Position numbers and translations under genes: made by a program | Shown here: in pieces, positions 1 through 8,238 of the stretch | Layout of the letters: every line of letters starts with the position of its first letter | How positions within the stretch are numbered: position 1 is the stretch's first letter | NCBI GenBank assembly: GCA_018676675.1 | Contig: JABHEG010000026.1 | Coordinates: 1-34,650 of the forward strand | Length of the DNA stretch: 34,650 bases | Origin: Lentisphaerota bacterium | Lineage (GTDB): Bacteria > Verrucomicrobiota > Lentisphaeria > Oligosphaerales > JABHEG01 | Reading direction: 5' to 3' | The notes under the pieces: model-generated | What the model saw: the letters and a program-made list of their open reading frames with translations, nothing else | Told to the model about the DNA's origin: nothing | The model's database searches: none

Positions 1-114
1 CTCGAGCATGCTCGGAAAGCGGGCAGTGGACTGTCTCGAAAGACACGCGCTGCCCTGCGCAAAAGACCGGCTCCAATCGAGATCGCGCTGCACATCCTCA
101 AGAACACCGCTTGA
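1..114 (+). CDS. 3' end of an unidentified upstream gene (partial)
   Basis: An open frame enters from the left edge and ends at a TGA at 112-114, giving 37 residues with a basic, Ala/Leu-rich C-terminus (ends HILKNTA). It lies in the same frame as the downstream kinase but is separated from it by this stop. No family is recognisable from so short a tail. It may be the true end of a preceding gene, or the remnant of a longer N-terminus of the kinase if the stop is a mutation or assembly error. Coding status is inferred only from the frame being open to the edge. Confidence 0.3.
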   Translation, partial: LEHARKAGSGLSRKTRAALRKRPAPIEIALHILKNTA

Positions 115-186
115 TCCAACCGAATTCTGCGCTCAAAGTTCCTGACGACCCTTACCGCGATTCAGACTCTCGACCAAAAGCGGCTC

Positions 187-2505
187 ATGGAACGGGATCT
201 GGAGGCCTACATAGGCCTGATGAAGACCGTCCTTTCCGAACGTGGCAAGACGCTGGCCGACAACCTCGCCCGCCAAACCGAGAACGACGTCGCCTCCTTC
301 AACTTCTCGAACATCGGCGAACTGATAAAGAAGGCGGTCGCCGAGGACGAAGAACTGGAATATGCCATCCTGATGGATGCGGCAGCCACGGCTTACATAC
401 ACACAGCCGCCCCACACCTGCAGCAGGAAACCCTGAAGGGCGACGTCGACCGGTTTGCCGCTGAGCAGACGGAACCCGCCGTCAACGAGTTCGAGCGAGA
501 GGGGCGCTCGCTCTTGGAGTTCGTCGTACCAATCAACATCGGGGTTGAGCGGTGGGGGGCTCTCCGCCTGGGCTTCTCGCTCCACCGGCTGAACGAACAG
601 ATCGCCAGATCCCGCCACGAAATCGCCAAACAGATCCGCCTGATCGTCCTGCGCACGACCATCACTGCTCTCGTCTTCATCGCGGCTGGGGCACTGGTGG
701 TCAGATGGCTCGCAACCCGTCTGTCAAGCCCCCTCGCGCGGCTGACCGAGTCGGCGGCCCAGATTGCCCATGGCAACTTCGAGGCAGCAGACCAGATTTC
801 CGTTCAGTCTTCAGACGAGGTAGGAGTCCTTGCCGCTGAATTCATCGACATGTCCCGTAGACTCAAGCAGTCATATGCGGAGTTGGGAGATTTGAATCGC
901 AACCTTGCCCAAAAGGTTGACGAACGCACCGCTGAGTTGGCGGAGATGACCCACCAGGCGGAGCAGGCTCAGGCCTCGGCCGAGGGCGCCAACCAGACCA
1001 AGAGTGCCTTCCTGGCCAGCATGAGCCATGAACTGCGGACACCGCTCAACGCCATTATCGGCTACAGCGAAATGCTCGAAGAAGACTGCGAGGATCTGGG
1101 CCACGATGACTTCATCCCCGATCTGAACAAGATTCAGGCCGCGGGACGACACCTGCTCGAACTCATCAACGAAGTTCTGGACCTGTCCAAAATCGAGGCA
1201 GGGAAGATCGAGCTGGTCTTTGAGACCGTCGAGATCGCCCCCGTGATCCATGAGATCGTTGCCACGATTCAGCCCCTGATCGAGAAAAACGCGAACGCCC
1301 TGGATGTCCGTGTGGCACCCAACTGCGGAAGCATCGAGACTGACATAACCCGGCTCCGTCAGTGCGTCTTCAACCTGCTCAGCAACGCCTCCAAATTCAC
1401 CAAGGACGGCACGATCAGCCTGCACGTGGCCCGCAGGGGCGTGGTAGGAGTCCATTGGCTCGACCTTCGCGTGCAGGACACCGGCATCGGCATGACACCC
1501 GACCAACAGGCGAAAATCTTCGAGGCGTTCCAGCAGGCCGATGCCACAACCACACGGGAATACGGAGGAACAGGACTGGGATTGACCATCACCCGGCGAA
1601 TCTGCCAGATGATGGGCGGAGAGATCACGGTGGAGAGTACGCCGGGTGAAGGTTCAACCTTCACCATCCTGCTACCGGCAACGCACACGTCCGTGCCCCT
1701 GGACACTGAAGATGAGGAACCCGACACAGGCGATGAGCCCTCCCCTGCAGACGGGAAGACCGTTCTGGTCATAGACGACGAGGCCGAAGCCCGAGACCTG
1801 ATGACACGCTACCTGACGAAGCAGGGCTTCCGGGTCGCAACCGCAAGTAACGGAGAGCAGGGCCTTCGTTTGGCCAAACAGCTCAACCCCATGGCCGTTA
1901 CCCTCGACATTGTCATGCCGCGCATGGATGGATGGGCCGTCCTCAGCGCCATGAAGGACGATCCGGAAACCAGGGAAATCCCGGTCATTATCTGTTCCAG
2001 TTCAGACGAACAGAGCATGGGCTTCGCCTTGGGGGCGTCCGCCTACGTCACCAAGCCGATCGATCGTGAACAGCTGACCGCCGTACTCGGCAAAATGAGG
2101 ACCGAGTCCAGAGAGTCATCTGTTCTGATGGTGGAGGACGAGACGGTGACCCGGACGCTCATGCGGCGCATCCTGGAGATGGGGGGCTGGTCCGTTGAGG
2201 AAGCCACGTCCGGAGACGCTGCCCTGGCGTGCCTGAAAGAACACGTCCCTGACCTGATTGTTCTCGATCTGATGATGCCCGGCATGGATGGCTTTGAGCT
2301 CATTACCGAAGTCCAGAAACACGAGGAGTGGCGGTCAATACCGGTCGTCGTCGTGACGGGAGCCGGGCTGACCCCCGAGGATCAGGCACGGCTCGACGGT
2401 TACGTCGCCGATGTGCTTCAAAAGGGAGAATTCACCCGAGAACGCCTCGTGACGCTGGTCCGGGACCTGGTAGACGCCCCCTCGCCGGAGCCAGATGGCG
2501 CCTGA
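187..2505 (+). CDS. Hybrid sensor histidine kinase, HAMP-HisKA-HATPase-REC-REC
   Basis: This is a membrane sensor kinase that should autophosphorylate on His and pass phosphate to its own or partner receiver domains. Residues 1-150 form a putative extracytoplasmic sensor region. A hydrophobic segment at about 151-177 is the only clear membrane helix, followed by HAMP (about 175-230), a coiled coil, and the H-box SHELRTPLNAIIGY with His281. The ATPase shows the N-box NLLSNASKF, DTGIGM and GGTGLGL. Two receivers follow, with phospho-acceptors Asp574 (LDIVMPRMDG) and Asp694 (LDLMMPGMDG); no Hpt domain is seen. The 772-residue protein starts at ATG 187, yet sensors of this type normally have a first membrane helix before the MERDLEAYI stretch. 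The in-frame codons upstream (from about 124, starting ATT/CTG, reading LRSKFLTTLTAIQ) resemble a truncated one. The start is therefore uncertain. It heads a cluster of phosphorelay genes. Confidence 0.9.
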   Translation: MERDLEAYIGLMKTVLSERGKTLADNLARQTENDVASFNFSNIGELIKKAVAEDEELEYAILMDAAATAYIHTAAPHLQQETLKGDVDRFAAEQTEPAVNEFEREGRSLLEFVVPINIGVERWGALRLGFSLHRLNEQIARSRHEIAKQIRLIVLRTTITALVFIAAGALVVRWLATRLSSPLARLTESAAQIAHGNFEAADQISVQSSDEVGVLAAEFIDMSRRLKQSYAELGDLNRNLAQKVDERTAELAEMTHQAEQAQASAEGANQTKSAFLASMSHELRTPLNAIIGYSEMLEEDCEDLGHDDFIPDLNKIQAAGRHLLELINEVLDLSKIEAGKIELVFETVEIAPVIHEIVATIQPLIEKNANALDVRVAPNCGSIETDITRLRQCVFNLLSNASKFTKDGTISLHVARRGVVGVHWLDLRVQDTGIGMTPDQQAKIFEAFQQADATTTREYGGTGLGLTITRRICQMMGGEITVESTPGEGSTFTILLPATHTSVPLDTEDEEPDTGDEPSPADGKTVLVIDDEAEARDLMTRYLTKQGFRVATASNGEQGLRLAKQLNPMAVTLDIVMPRMDGWAVLSAMKDDPETREIPVIICSSSDEQSMGFALGASAYVTKPIDREQLTAVLGKMRTESRESSVLMVEDETVTRTLMRRILEMGGWSVEEATSGDAALACLKEHVPDLIVLDLMMPGMDGFELITEVQKHEEWRSIPVVVVTGAGLTPEDQARLDGYVADVLQKGEFTRERLVTLVRDLVDAPSPEPDGA

Positions 2506-2562
2506 CGCAGTTGACGAACGGCTTAACCAAGAACTGGGGCCTTCACGAAAGGAATAGCGACC

Positions 2563-2937
2563 GTGGCCAAAATACTGCTTGTGGAAGACAACGAGATGAA
2601 CCGCGACATGCTCTCGCGGCGTCTGCAGCGCCGGAAGTACGACGTTGTGCTGGCGCTCGACGGAGCCCAAGCCATCGAGTTGGCCGAGGCTGAAGCCCCG
2701 GACCTGATCCTCATGGATATGAGCCTCCCGGTGATCGATGGTTGGGAAGCCACCCGGCAGGTCAAGGCAAATCCCAAGACCGCTGACATCCCTGTAATTG
2801 CCTTGACCGCACACGCCATGTCAGGGGACCGAAGCAAGGCCCTGGAAGCCGGTTGCGACGATTACGACACCAAACCCATTGACTTGCGACGCTTGCTGGA
2901 AAAGATGCAGGCTTTCCTGCCCGACGAAACCCCATGA
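2563..2937 (+). CDS. Single-domain CheY/DivK-like response regulator
   Basis: A stand-alone receiver domain of 124 residues, the normal length for the family. The acidic pocket EDN is at residues 8-10, the phospho-acceptor Asp52 lies in LMDMSLPVIDG, Thr82 is the switch residue and Lys104 sits in DTKPID. With no output domain it probably shuttles phosphate between the neighbouring HisKA-containing proteins or acts by protein binding. The start is a GTG at 2563 preceded by an AAGG-type ribosome site. Its stop overlaps the next start in an ATGA arrangement, so it is probably translationally coupled to the Ser/Thr kinase fusion. The sequence is closer to hybrid-kinase receivers (DivK or PleD type) than to flagellar CheY, but the partner cannot be deduced from sequence alone. 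Confidence 0.92.
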   Translation: MAKILLVEDNEMNRDMLSRRLQRRKYDVVLALDGAQAIELAEAEAPDLILMDMSLPVIDGWEATRQVKANPKTADIPVIALTAHAMSGDRSKALEAGCDDYDTKPIDLRRLLEKMQAFLPDETP

Positions 2938-4844
2938 AGTCCGATACTCCTCCCAAACCCCACGATGGCACCGGCGGCGAGACAGCCATGGAGCGTGACG
3001 CCCTCGCCAGCCTGCGTCATGAACTCTATACGCCCATCAATCACATCATCGGCTACGGCGAAATGCTCCAAGAGGAAGCCGACGAACTCGGGATCGCGGA
3101 TCTTCTCCCAGACCTCGCAGAGATCGCCGACACCGGGACGAAGCTCATGGAGCACGTCAGCAGTGTGCTGACTCCCGAGAACGCCCCATCCTGCCCTGTG
3201 GCATGGGCCGAGGCCAGACACGGGCTGCGCACACTCGTCGCCGGGGTCATCGGCAGATGCGAGGTCCTGCACGCGCGCGTTCTGGATCGGGCTGACAGCT
3301 TGAGCGCCGACATCGCCGGAGTCGCAAAATCTGCCCGGCATCTGCTCACGGCCATAGAAGAGAAACTGGTAGCTCCCGGAGAGACCAAGGCATCGACCAT
3401 CGATCCTCCGCAAGCTCCCTCGTCTGACACATCCTCCACACAGAAGCCTTCGGCCAGCCTGCTCGTAGTCGATGACAGCGACTCAAACCGGGATCTGCTC
3501 GCGCGGCGCCTTAGAGAACAAGGCTACGACGTCAGACTGGCTGAGAATGGCATTAAGGCCCTGGAGATGCTCCGGGAGGATCCTGTCGACCTCGTACTGC
3601 TGGACATTGTGATGCCGGTGATGGATGGATATGCCGTGCTGGAGACCATGAAGACGGATGACATCCTCTGCGGAATCCCGGTCATTATGCTGTCCGCTCT
3701 GGACGAAATCGACAGCGTCGTCAGGACAATCCACATGGGAGCGGATGACTACCTCACCAAACCATTCAACGCGGTCATCCTCAAAGCCAGAATCGAGGCA
3801 AGTCTCGAGAGGAGGAAGGTACGCCGCAAAGCCAGGCAGCTCGGACGTTACACCCTGACGGAGAAAGTGGGGTCCGGAGGGATGGGGGTAGTCTACCTGG
3901 CAAACCACGCCATGCTCAAACGACCCGCCGCCATCAAAGTCCTCCGCCAACACAGGATTTCCGAGGAGCGAATTGCCTTTTTCGAACGAGAAGTGCAGCT
4001 CACCAGTCAGCTCAGGCACCCCAACACAATCGTGGTTTACGACTACGGGCGAACCCCTGAGGGACAGTTCTACTACGCGATGGAGTACCTCGATGGACTG
4101 GACCTCGCAGAGCTTGTCGTGCTGGCAGGCCCGCTACCCGAAGCCAGAACGTGTCACATCCTCAAGCACGTCTGCTACTCGCTCCAGGAAGCTCACGGAG
4201 CCGGGCTGATCCACCGAGACATCAAACCGTCCAACATCATGCTCTGTCGGCACGGGGGCATGTTCGATTACGTCAAAGTGCTGGACTTCGGCATCGCCGA
4301 TGAGATCGGGCGGCCCGGAGACGACCGGCAGAGAAAAGCCTCAGGGACACCTTCCTTCATGTCCCCCGAGGCCGTGTTGACACCGGACGAAACCGACGCG
4401 CGCGGAGACATCTACTCCCTTGGCTGTGTGGCGTATTTCCTTCTGACCGGAAAACTCCTGTTCGACACCACTGACAGACAGGAAACGATCAGCGCCCAGC
4501 TTAACCAGACGCCAATGAAACCGTCTGCCCGGCTCCAGCACCGCATTTCTCCCGATCTCGAAAAGCTGATCATGAGGTGTCTGGACAAAGACCCGGCAGC
4601 GCGTCCGAAGAGCGCCCAAGCTCTGGCTGTTGCCCTGGAGAAATGCCGTGGCATTGGCCAATGGGAGGAAGACGCTATGCAGGAGTGGTGGGATGCCCAC
4701 GAAAAGCAGCAGCGGACCATGCAGCTCCGACGCCGTGCTTCGGGTGAAGCAACGCACTACACCCTTGAGGTCGATATTGAGGGCAGGCTCTCACCGTCCC
4801 AAATCAAAGCCCTCTCAACCACGCTGCCAATCAACCTGTACTGA
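2934..4844 (+). CDS. HisKA-like / receiver / Ser-Thr protein kinase fusion
   Basis: A 636-residue cytoplasmic chimera that appears to link two-component phosphotransfer to Ser/Thr phosphorylation. Residues about 20-85 form an H-box helix pair like a histidine kinase dimerisation domain (RHELYTPINHIIGYGEML, His29), but no HATPase domain follows. A receiver comes next (about 172-290; VVDDSDSNRD, phospho-acceptor Asp224, TKPF). A complete eukaryotic-like kinase starts near residue 306: glycine loop GSGGMGVVY, AIKVL lysine, HRDIKPSN with Asp429, DFG in LDFGIAD, and GTPSFMSPEA. All the residues needed for activity are present. There is no membrane segment. The short tail after the kinase (EATHYTLEVDIEG onward) matches nothing I know. 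The gene overlaps the upstream receiver by 4 bases. The inferred role is a Ser/Thr kinase gated by phosphorylation of its own receiver, with His29 as a possible phospho-acceptor. Confidence 0.9.
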   Translation: MKSDTPPKPHDGTGGETAMERDALASLRHELYTPINHIIGYGEMLQEEADELGIADLLPDLAEIADTGTKLMEHVSSVLTPENAPSCPVAWAEARHGLRTLVAGVIGRCEVLHARVLDRADSLSADIAGVAKSARHLLTAIEEKLVAPGETKASTIDPPQAPSSDTSSTQKPSASLLVVDDSDSNRDLLARRLREQGYDVRLAENGIKALEMLREDPVDLVLLDIVMPVMDGYAVLETMKTDDILCGIPVIMLSALDEIDSVVRTIHMGADDYLTKPFNAVILKARIEASLERRKVRRKARQLGRYTLTEKVGSGGMGVVYLANHAMLKRPAAIKVLRQHRISEERIAFFEREVQLTSQLRHPNTIVVYDYGRTPEGQFYYAMEYLDGLDLAELVVLAGPLPEARTCHILKHVCYSLQEAHGAGLIHRDIKPSNIMLCRHGGMFDYVKVLDFGIADEIGRPGDDRQRKASGTPSFMSPEAVLTPDETDARGDIYSLGCVAYFLLTGKLLFDTTDRQETISAQLNQTPMKPSARLQHRISPDLEKLIMRCLDKDPAARPKSAQALAVALEKCRGIGQWEEDAMQEWWDAHEKQQRTMQLRRRASGEATHYTLEVDIEGRLSPSQIKALSTTLPINLY

Positions 4845-4876
4845 CTCTTCCCCACAAACCGCCCCCGAACACAGCA

Positions 4877-7165
4877 GTGACGACCATGAGCAATGACCAA
4901 CACGAACGCACTCCCCTGCCCCCATCGGCTTCTTCCAGAGCACCCGCTGAAGTCCCCGTAGCCCAAGGGCCAAGTTGCCCCGAGGACGCACAGGCGACAA
5001 TCACGTTCCTGGCACACATACGGCACGAACTGCGCACCCCGATCAACGCGATTATCGGGTACAGCGAGCTGCTCCTTGAGGACGCCGAGGACGAGGGATA
5101 CGCCTTTGCCGGCGAGCTCCAGACGCTCCAGGCAACGGGCAAGGAACTGCTGAAACTGGTCAACGAGAAACTCGACCAGGGCAAGCTCGAAGCCCAGGAG
5201 ATTGTCAATCTTGCAGAATTGAGCTGCGACATCCGCCAGGCGCTATCTCCGGCAATCGATGCCGCTGCAGCCGGCAGCGAACAGTTGATCGAGACTGCGA
5301 CCCAGGCAGGCCTCGAGGAAGTCGTCTCCGATCTTCGCAGGATCAACACAGCCGCAACTCGACTCGTTGGCCTCATCGACGACATCACAGCGTCTGAGTC
5401 AAATGATGATGTGCGTTCGCCGGAAGGCGAGTCCGATGCCTCCGAAATGGCTCGTGAAGCGATGGCTTCCATTCGTGCCGGAGCACCCGACCAGGCAAAG
5501 GGAAACGCGGTAGAAGGCACACTTCTGGTCGTGGACGACAACGAATCGAACCGCGACCTGCTGTCCCGGCAACTGATCCGCCGTGGGCACACCGTTGCCG
5601 TTGCAGAGAACGGACTGGAAGCACTTCAGATCGTTCAACAGAGACCATTTGACCTCATTCTCCTTGATGTCATGATGCCCCAGATGAATGGATACGAAGT
5701 CCTGCAGCGCCTGAAGGCAGACTCCGAACTCCAGCATGTCCCCGTGATCATGATTTCTGCTCTCGACCAGATGGCAAGCGTAGTCAGATGTATCGAAGCG
5801 GGCGCGGAAGATTACCTGCCGAAACCGTTCAACTCGGTTCTGCTGCACGCCCGGATCGGTGCAGCACTCCACAAGAAAAAGCTCCACGACATCGAGCAGG
5901 CCTACCTGGGCAGGCTGCAGGCAGAATGGGAGAAGTCACAACGCCTGGAGGACAACCTTCGCCAGGTTGTCCGTTTTAGCTTGCAGAAGGCCCCGGAGGA
6001 GATGCTCGCGGCGTCGCTCGACATCTTGATCGCCCTCACGGGTGCCCAGGTCGGGGCCATCCTCGAAGAAGATGGGCCAACCCTCTCCTTCCTCTGCACC
6101 AGCACCCCAACCATTACAGGATCGTCTGTCCCATGGGACAGTGTGGCAGGAGAAACCGCCGAACAGGGCGTCATCGTTTACACGCACGCCAGCACAGAGC
6201 TGACCCACTACGCCAGCGTCTCCGAGCCGGGCCTGGACCGCACCAATTTCCTGTTGAGTGTGCCCATTCCGCGGATTGTTGCCACCAAGCAGAACCAAGC
6301 CGGGAATCGTAGCAGCGGTGTGCTCCAGCTGCTCTTCGAAGACAATGCCTTCCCTGGCACCACGGTGGATCAGAAGACCTCCACCCGCCTTGGGATGGAT
6401 CTCTCCGGTGAGGTCGACGCAGATGACCGGCTGTTGCAGGAGCTCTTCATGATCCTCCCCACAATCTCGCTGGGTATGGAGATCCAGAAGCTGCGCCAGA
6501 CCTCGTACCAGGCGATTCACGAACTGAAAAACAAGCTCCTCGCCGCCCAGTCGTGGACCCACTGCCTCAAGGAAGACCTGGAAGAGGTCGCGCCGGAAGC
6601 CCTCGAGAACGAAGACATTCAGGAAGACATCAAGCTGGCTGTCGAGGCGGCCCAGTCGGGCTCAAAACTCGCCGTGAGTTACCTGCAGTTCACTAAAATC
6701 TACAACCCCCAGTTCGAGCCCTGTCAGCTGAACGACGTGCTGAAAGAAACGGCCACTGACATCCAGGCATTTGCTGACACAACAGCTGGAAAACGCCGCG
6801 TCACGGTCACCGTCGAACTCAACGATGGAATCCCGGTACGCGATCTCGACCCGGGACACCTCAAAATGGCGTTTTTCAACATCGCGAAGAATGCGGCCGA
6901 GGCACTTCTGGAGCACGATGTCCGGGAGCCTGAGATACGCCTGGCTTCCGCCTGCGAAGATGGCCGGATCACGGTGACCCTCAGCGACAATGGCAACGGC
7001 ATGCCCCCTGAAATCGCCGAAAACCTCTTCGTCCCCTTTACCACCAAGAAGGAAGGCGGAACGGGGCTGGGCCTGACCATCACCAAGAAGATCGTTGACA
7101 TGCACAACGGCACGATCCGCTGCACAAGCAGTCCTACGGGGACGGAATTCCAGGTCTGTCTCTGA
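4877..7165 (+). CDS. Hybrid histidine kinase, HisKA-like/REC/GAF-like/HATPase
   Basis: A 762-residue soluble kinase in an unusual domain order. An N-terminal H-box module (RHELRTPINAIIGYSELL, His50) closely resembles the one in the preceding gene. A receiver follows (about 215-335; VVDDNESNRD, Asp264 in LLDVMMPQMNG, PKPF). A coiled-coil linker leads to a GAF-like region (about 365-530). A second, NtrB-style H-box, IHELKNKL (His548), precedes the HATPase (N-box NIAKNAAEA, DNGNGM, GGTGLGL) near the C-terminus. The second H-box is positioned to be the one used for autophosphorylation; the first may only accept phosphate or mediate dimerisation. GTG 4877 is used here and ATG 4886 is an equally good start. 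There is no membrane segment or signal peptide, so it senses a cytoplasmic input or is driven by the membrane kinase upstream. It is the last gene of the cluster. Confidence 0.88.
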   Translation: MTTMSNDQHERTPLPPSASSRAPAEVPVAQGPSCPEDAQATITFLAHIRHELRTPINAIIGYSELLLEDAEDEGYAFAGELQTLQATGKELLKLVNEKLDQGKLEAQEIVNLAELSCDIRQALSPAIDAAAAGSEQLIETATQAGLEEVVSDLRRINTAATRLVGLIDDITASESNDDVRSPEGESDASEMAREAMASIRAGAPDQAKGNAVEGTLLVVDDNESNRDLLSRQLIRRGHTVAVAENGLEALQIVQQRPFDLILLDVMMPQMNGYEVLQRLKADSELQHVPVIMISALDQMASVVRCIEAGAEDYLPKPFNSVLLHARIGAALHKKKLHDIEQAYLGRLQAEWEKSQRLEDNLRQVVRFSLQKAPEEMLAASLDILIALTGAQVGAILEEDGPTLSFLCTSTPTITGSSVPWDSVAGETAEQGVIVYTHASTELTHYASVSEPGLDRTNFLLSVPIPRIVATKQNQAGNRSSGVLQLLFEDNAFPGTTVDQKTSTRLGMDLSGEVDADDRLLQELFMILPTISLGMEIQKLRQTSYQAIHELKNKLLAAQSWTHCLKEDLEEVAPEALENEDIQEDIKLAVEAAQSGSKLAVSYLQFTKIYNPQFEPCQLNDVLKETATDIQAFADTTAGKRRVTVTVELNDGIPVRDLDPGHLKMAFFNIAKNAAEALLEHDVREPEIRLASACEDGRITVTLSDNGNGMPPEIAENLFVPFTTKKEGGTGLGLTITKKIVDMHNGTIRCTSSPTGTEFQVCL

Positions 7166-7218
7166 GGTCGCGCCAGGGCGGATGCCCGATGCTCCTCCGG
7201 CAGTAGGCCGCAAAGCCG

Positions 7219-7236
7219 TTCGGACGCCCCTCCGAA
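7219..7236. terminator. Short hairpin between convergent genes
   Basis: A perfect 6-bp inverted repeat, TTCGGA and TCCGAA, around the loop CGCCCC lies directly after the stop codon of the minus-strand acetyltransferase and about 50 bases past the end of the plus-strand kinase. It is placed to terminate both transcripts. There is no T-tract on either side, so intrinsic termination would be weak. Confidence 0.35.
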
Positions 7237-8049
7237 TCATCCATGGCTGAGCGAAGCGCCCTCCTCTGTCACGTACCCCGGGCGCACAAACCGGGTCCGG
7301 AATCCGGCCTTCAGGAATGCCTCCTCACCCTCCTCGCCTGACACGGTCTGCAGAAAAACCTGCTCACTCCCCAATCTTCCCGCGTACCTGCAGGCATGAT
7401 CCAAAAGCGCTCGGGCAATCCCTCGGCGCCGGAAAGTGACAGCGGTGGCAACGTCGTAGACGCCAGCGTACTTCCCCAGACAATACAAACTGAGAATGCC
7501 GACCGGCCGGCCGCCCAGACAGGCGAGGAATAGGCACGACTCCACGAGTGCTCCCGCATGTCGAACGCTGTCCCAAAGGGCCTCGATGTAGCGCTCCACT
7601 TCAGGGCCGGGGAACGCCTCCCGGTAGACCTCGGAAAAGCGTTCAAATCCCCGCGCGGAGGTCACGCGCTCTATTTGGAGTCCTGGCAGATCCCTCCCGG
7701 TTCGCCCCCCGTCATCGGGAGAGCAGAACATCCATGACTCCCGCTCGAACAGCACGAATCCATCCGCCTCCAAACGGCTGGCAAATGCCGCCGCAGGCTG
7801 GGTAGCCGGACTGAGGTAGACGCATGGAAACCGATCCCTCTGCTCGAGAACAGTCCGGATCCGGTCGATAACCTGCGGAATGGCCGCTTCCGGGCAGACC
7901 ACGTCGTACGCTTGGTTGTACCACGTGTCCCGGAACCTGTCCGTGCAGGCGAAACGCGCTTCCGGCACGTCGATCAGCTCGGAAAAATAGGTATTGAGCT
8001 GCATGAAGTAGTGGGCGCGTTCGGCTCGGCGTATCGTCTCGGCATCCAT
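7237..8049 (-). CDS. GNAT family N-acetyltransferase
   Basis: An acyl-CoA-dependent acetyltransferase of 270 residues with the GNAT fold in its C-terminal half. The acetyl-CoA loop reads VTFRRRGIARALLDHA, preceded by the strand YDVATAV and followed by the LGSEQVFLQTVS and AFLKAGFRTRF elements. The N-terminal half (MDAETIRRAERAHYFMQLN onward) may be a second, degenerate GNAT-like domain or a substrate-specific cap. The substrate cannot be told. ATG 8049 was chosen because GAGG sits nine bases before it; the frame stays open to 8235, but that extension is Arg/Gly-rich and crosses a C8 tract and the promoter region. It is divergent from the cytochrome/propeller gene and convergent with the kinase cluster, so it is probably transcribed alone. 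Confidence 0.82.
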   Translation of the reverse strand: MDAETIRRAERAHYFMQLNTYFSELIDVPEARFACTDRFRDTWYNQAYDVVCPEAAIPQVIDRIRTVLEQRDRFPCVYLSPATQPAAAFASRLEADGFVLFERESWMFCSPDDGGRTGRDLPGLQIERVTSARGFERFSEVYREAFPGPEVERYIEALWDSVRHAGALVESCLFLACLGGRPVGILSLYCLGKYAGVYDVATAVTFRRRGIARALLDHACRYAGRLGSEQVFLQTVSGEEGEEAFLKAGFRTRFVRPGYVTEEGASLSHG

Positions 8050-8238
8050 ACACAACATCCTCGTGATGCGGGGGGGGTACCGGCCACCGTGCCGCCAACA
8101 TCCGTCGAGCGATCCTCCGCCTGTCGCGCATCTGACAGCGGCCCGTTTCCTCTTCCGGCAGTATAGTGCCCTCAATCTCGGAAACCCAGGTCTGAGCCCG
8201 ATCGAGGGCAGCTGTTCGGCAGCGAATCCCGGCAAGCG
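8050..8238. promoter_or_regulatory. Divergent promoter region with overlapping -10-like hexamers
   Basis: A 189-bp divergent intergenic region. Around 8160-8167 the sequence reads TATAGT on the plus strand and TATACT on the minus strand, good -10-like hexamers for either gene. No convincing -35 is visible at 16-18 bp on either side. A run of eight G (C8 on the minus strand) lies at about 8070-8077, shortly upstream of the acetyltransferase ribosome site. The assignment as promoter is tentative. Confidence 0.3.

Noticed and set aside
8050..8235. 62-residue N-terminal extension of the acetyltransferase
   Set aside because: It crosses the C8 tract and promoter-like hexamers, while ATG 8049 has a properly spaced GAGG.
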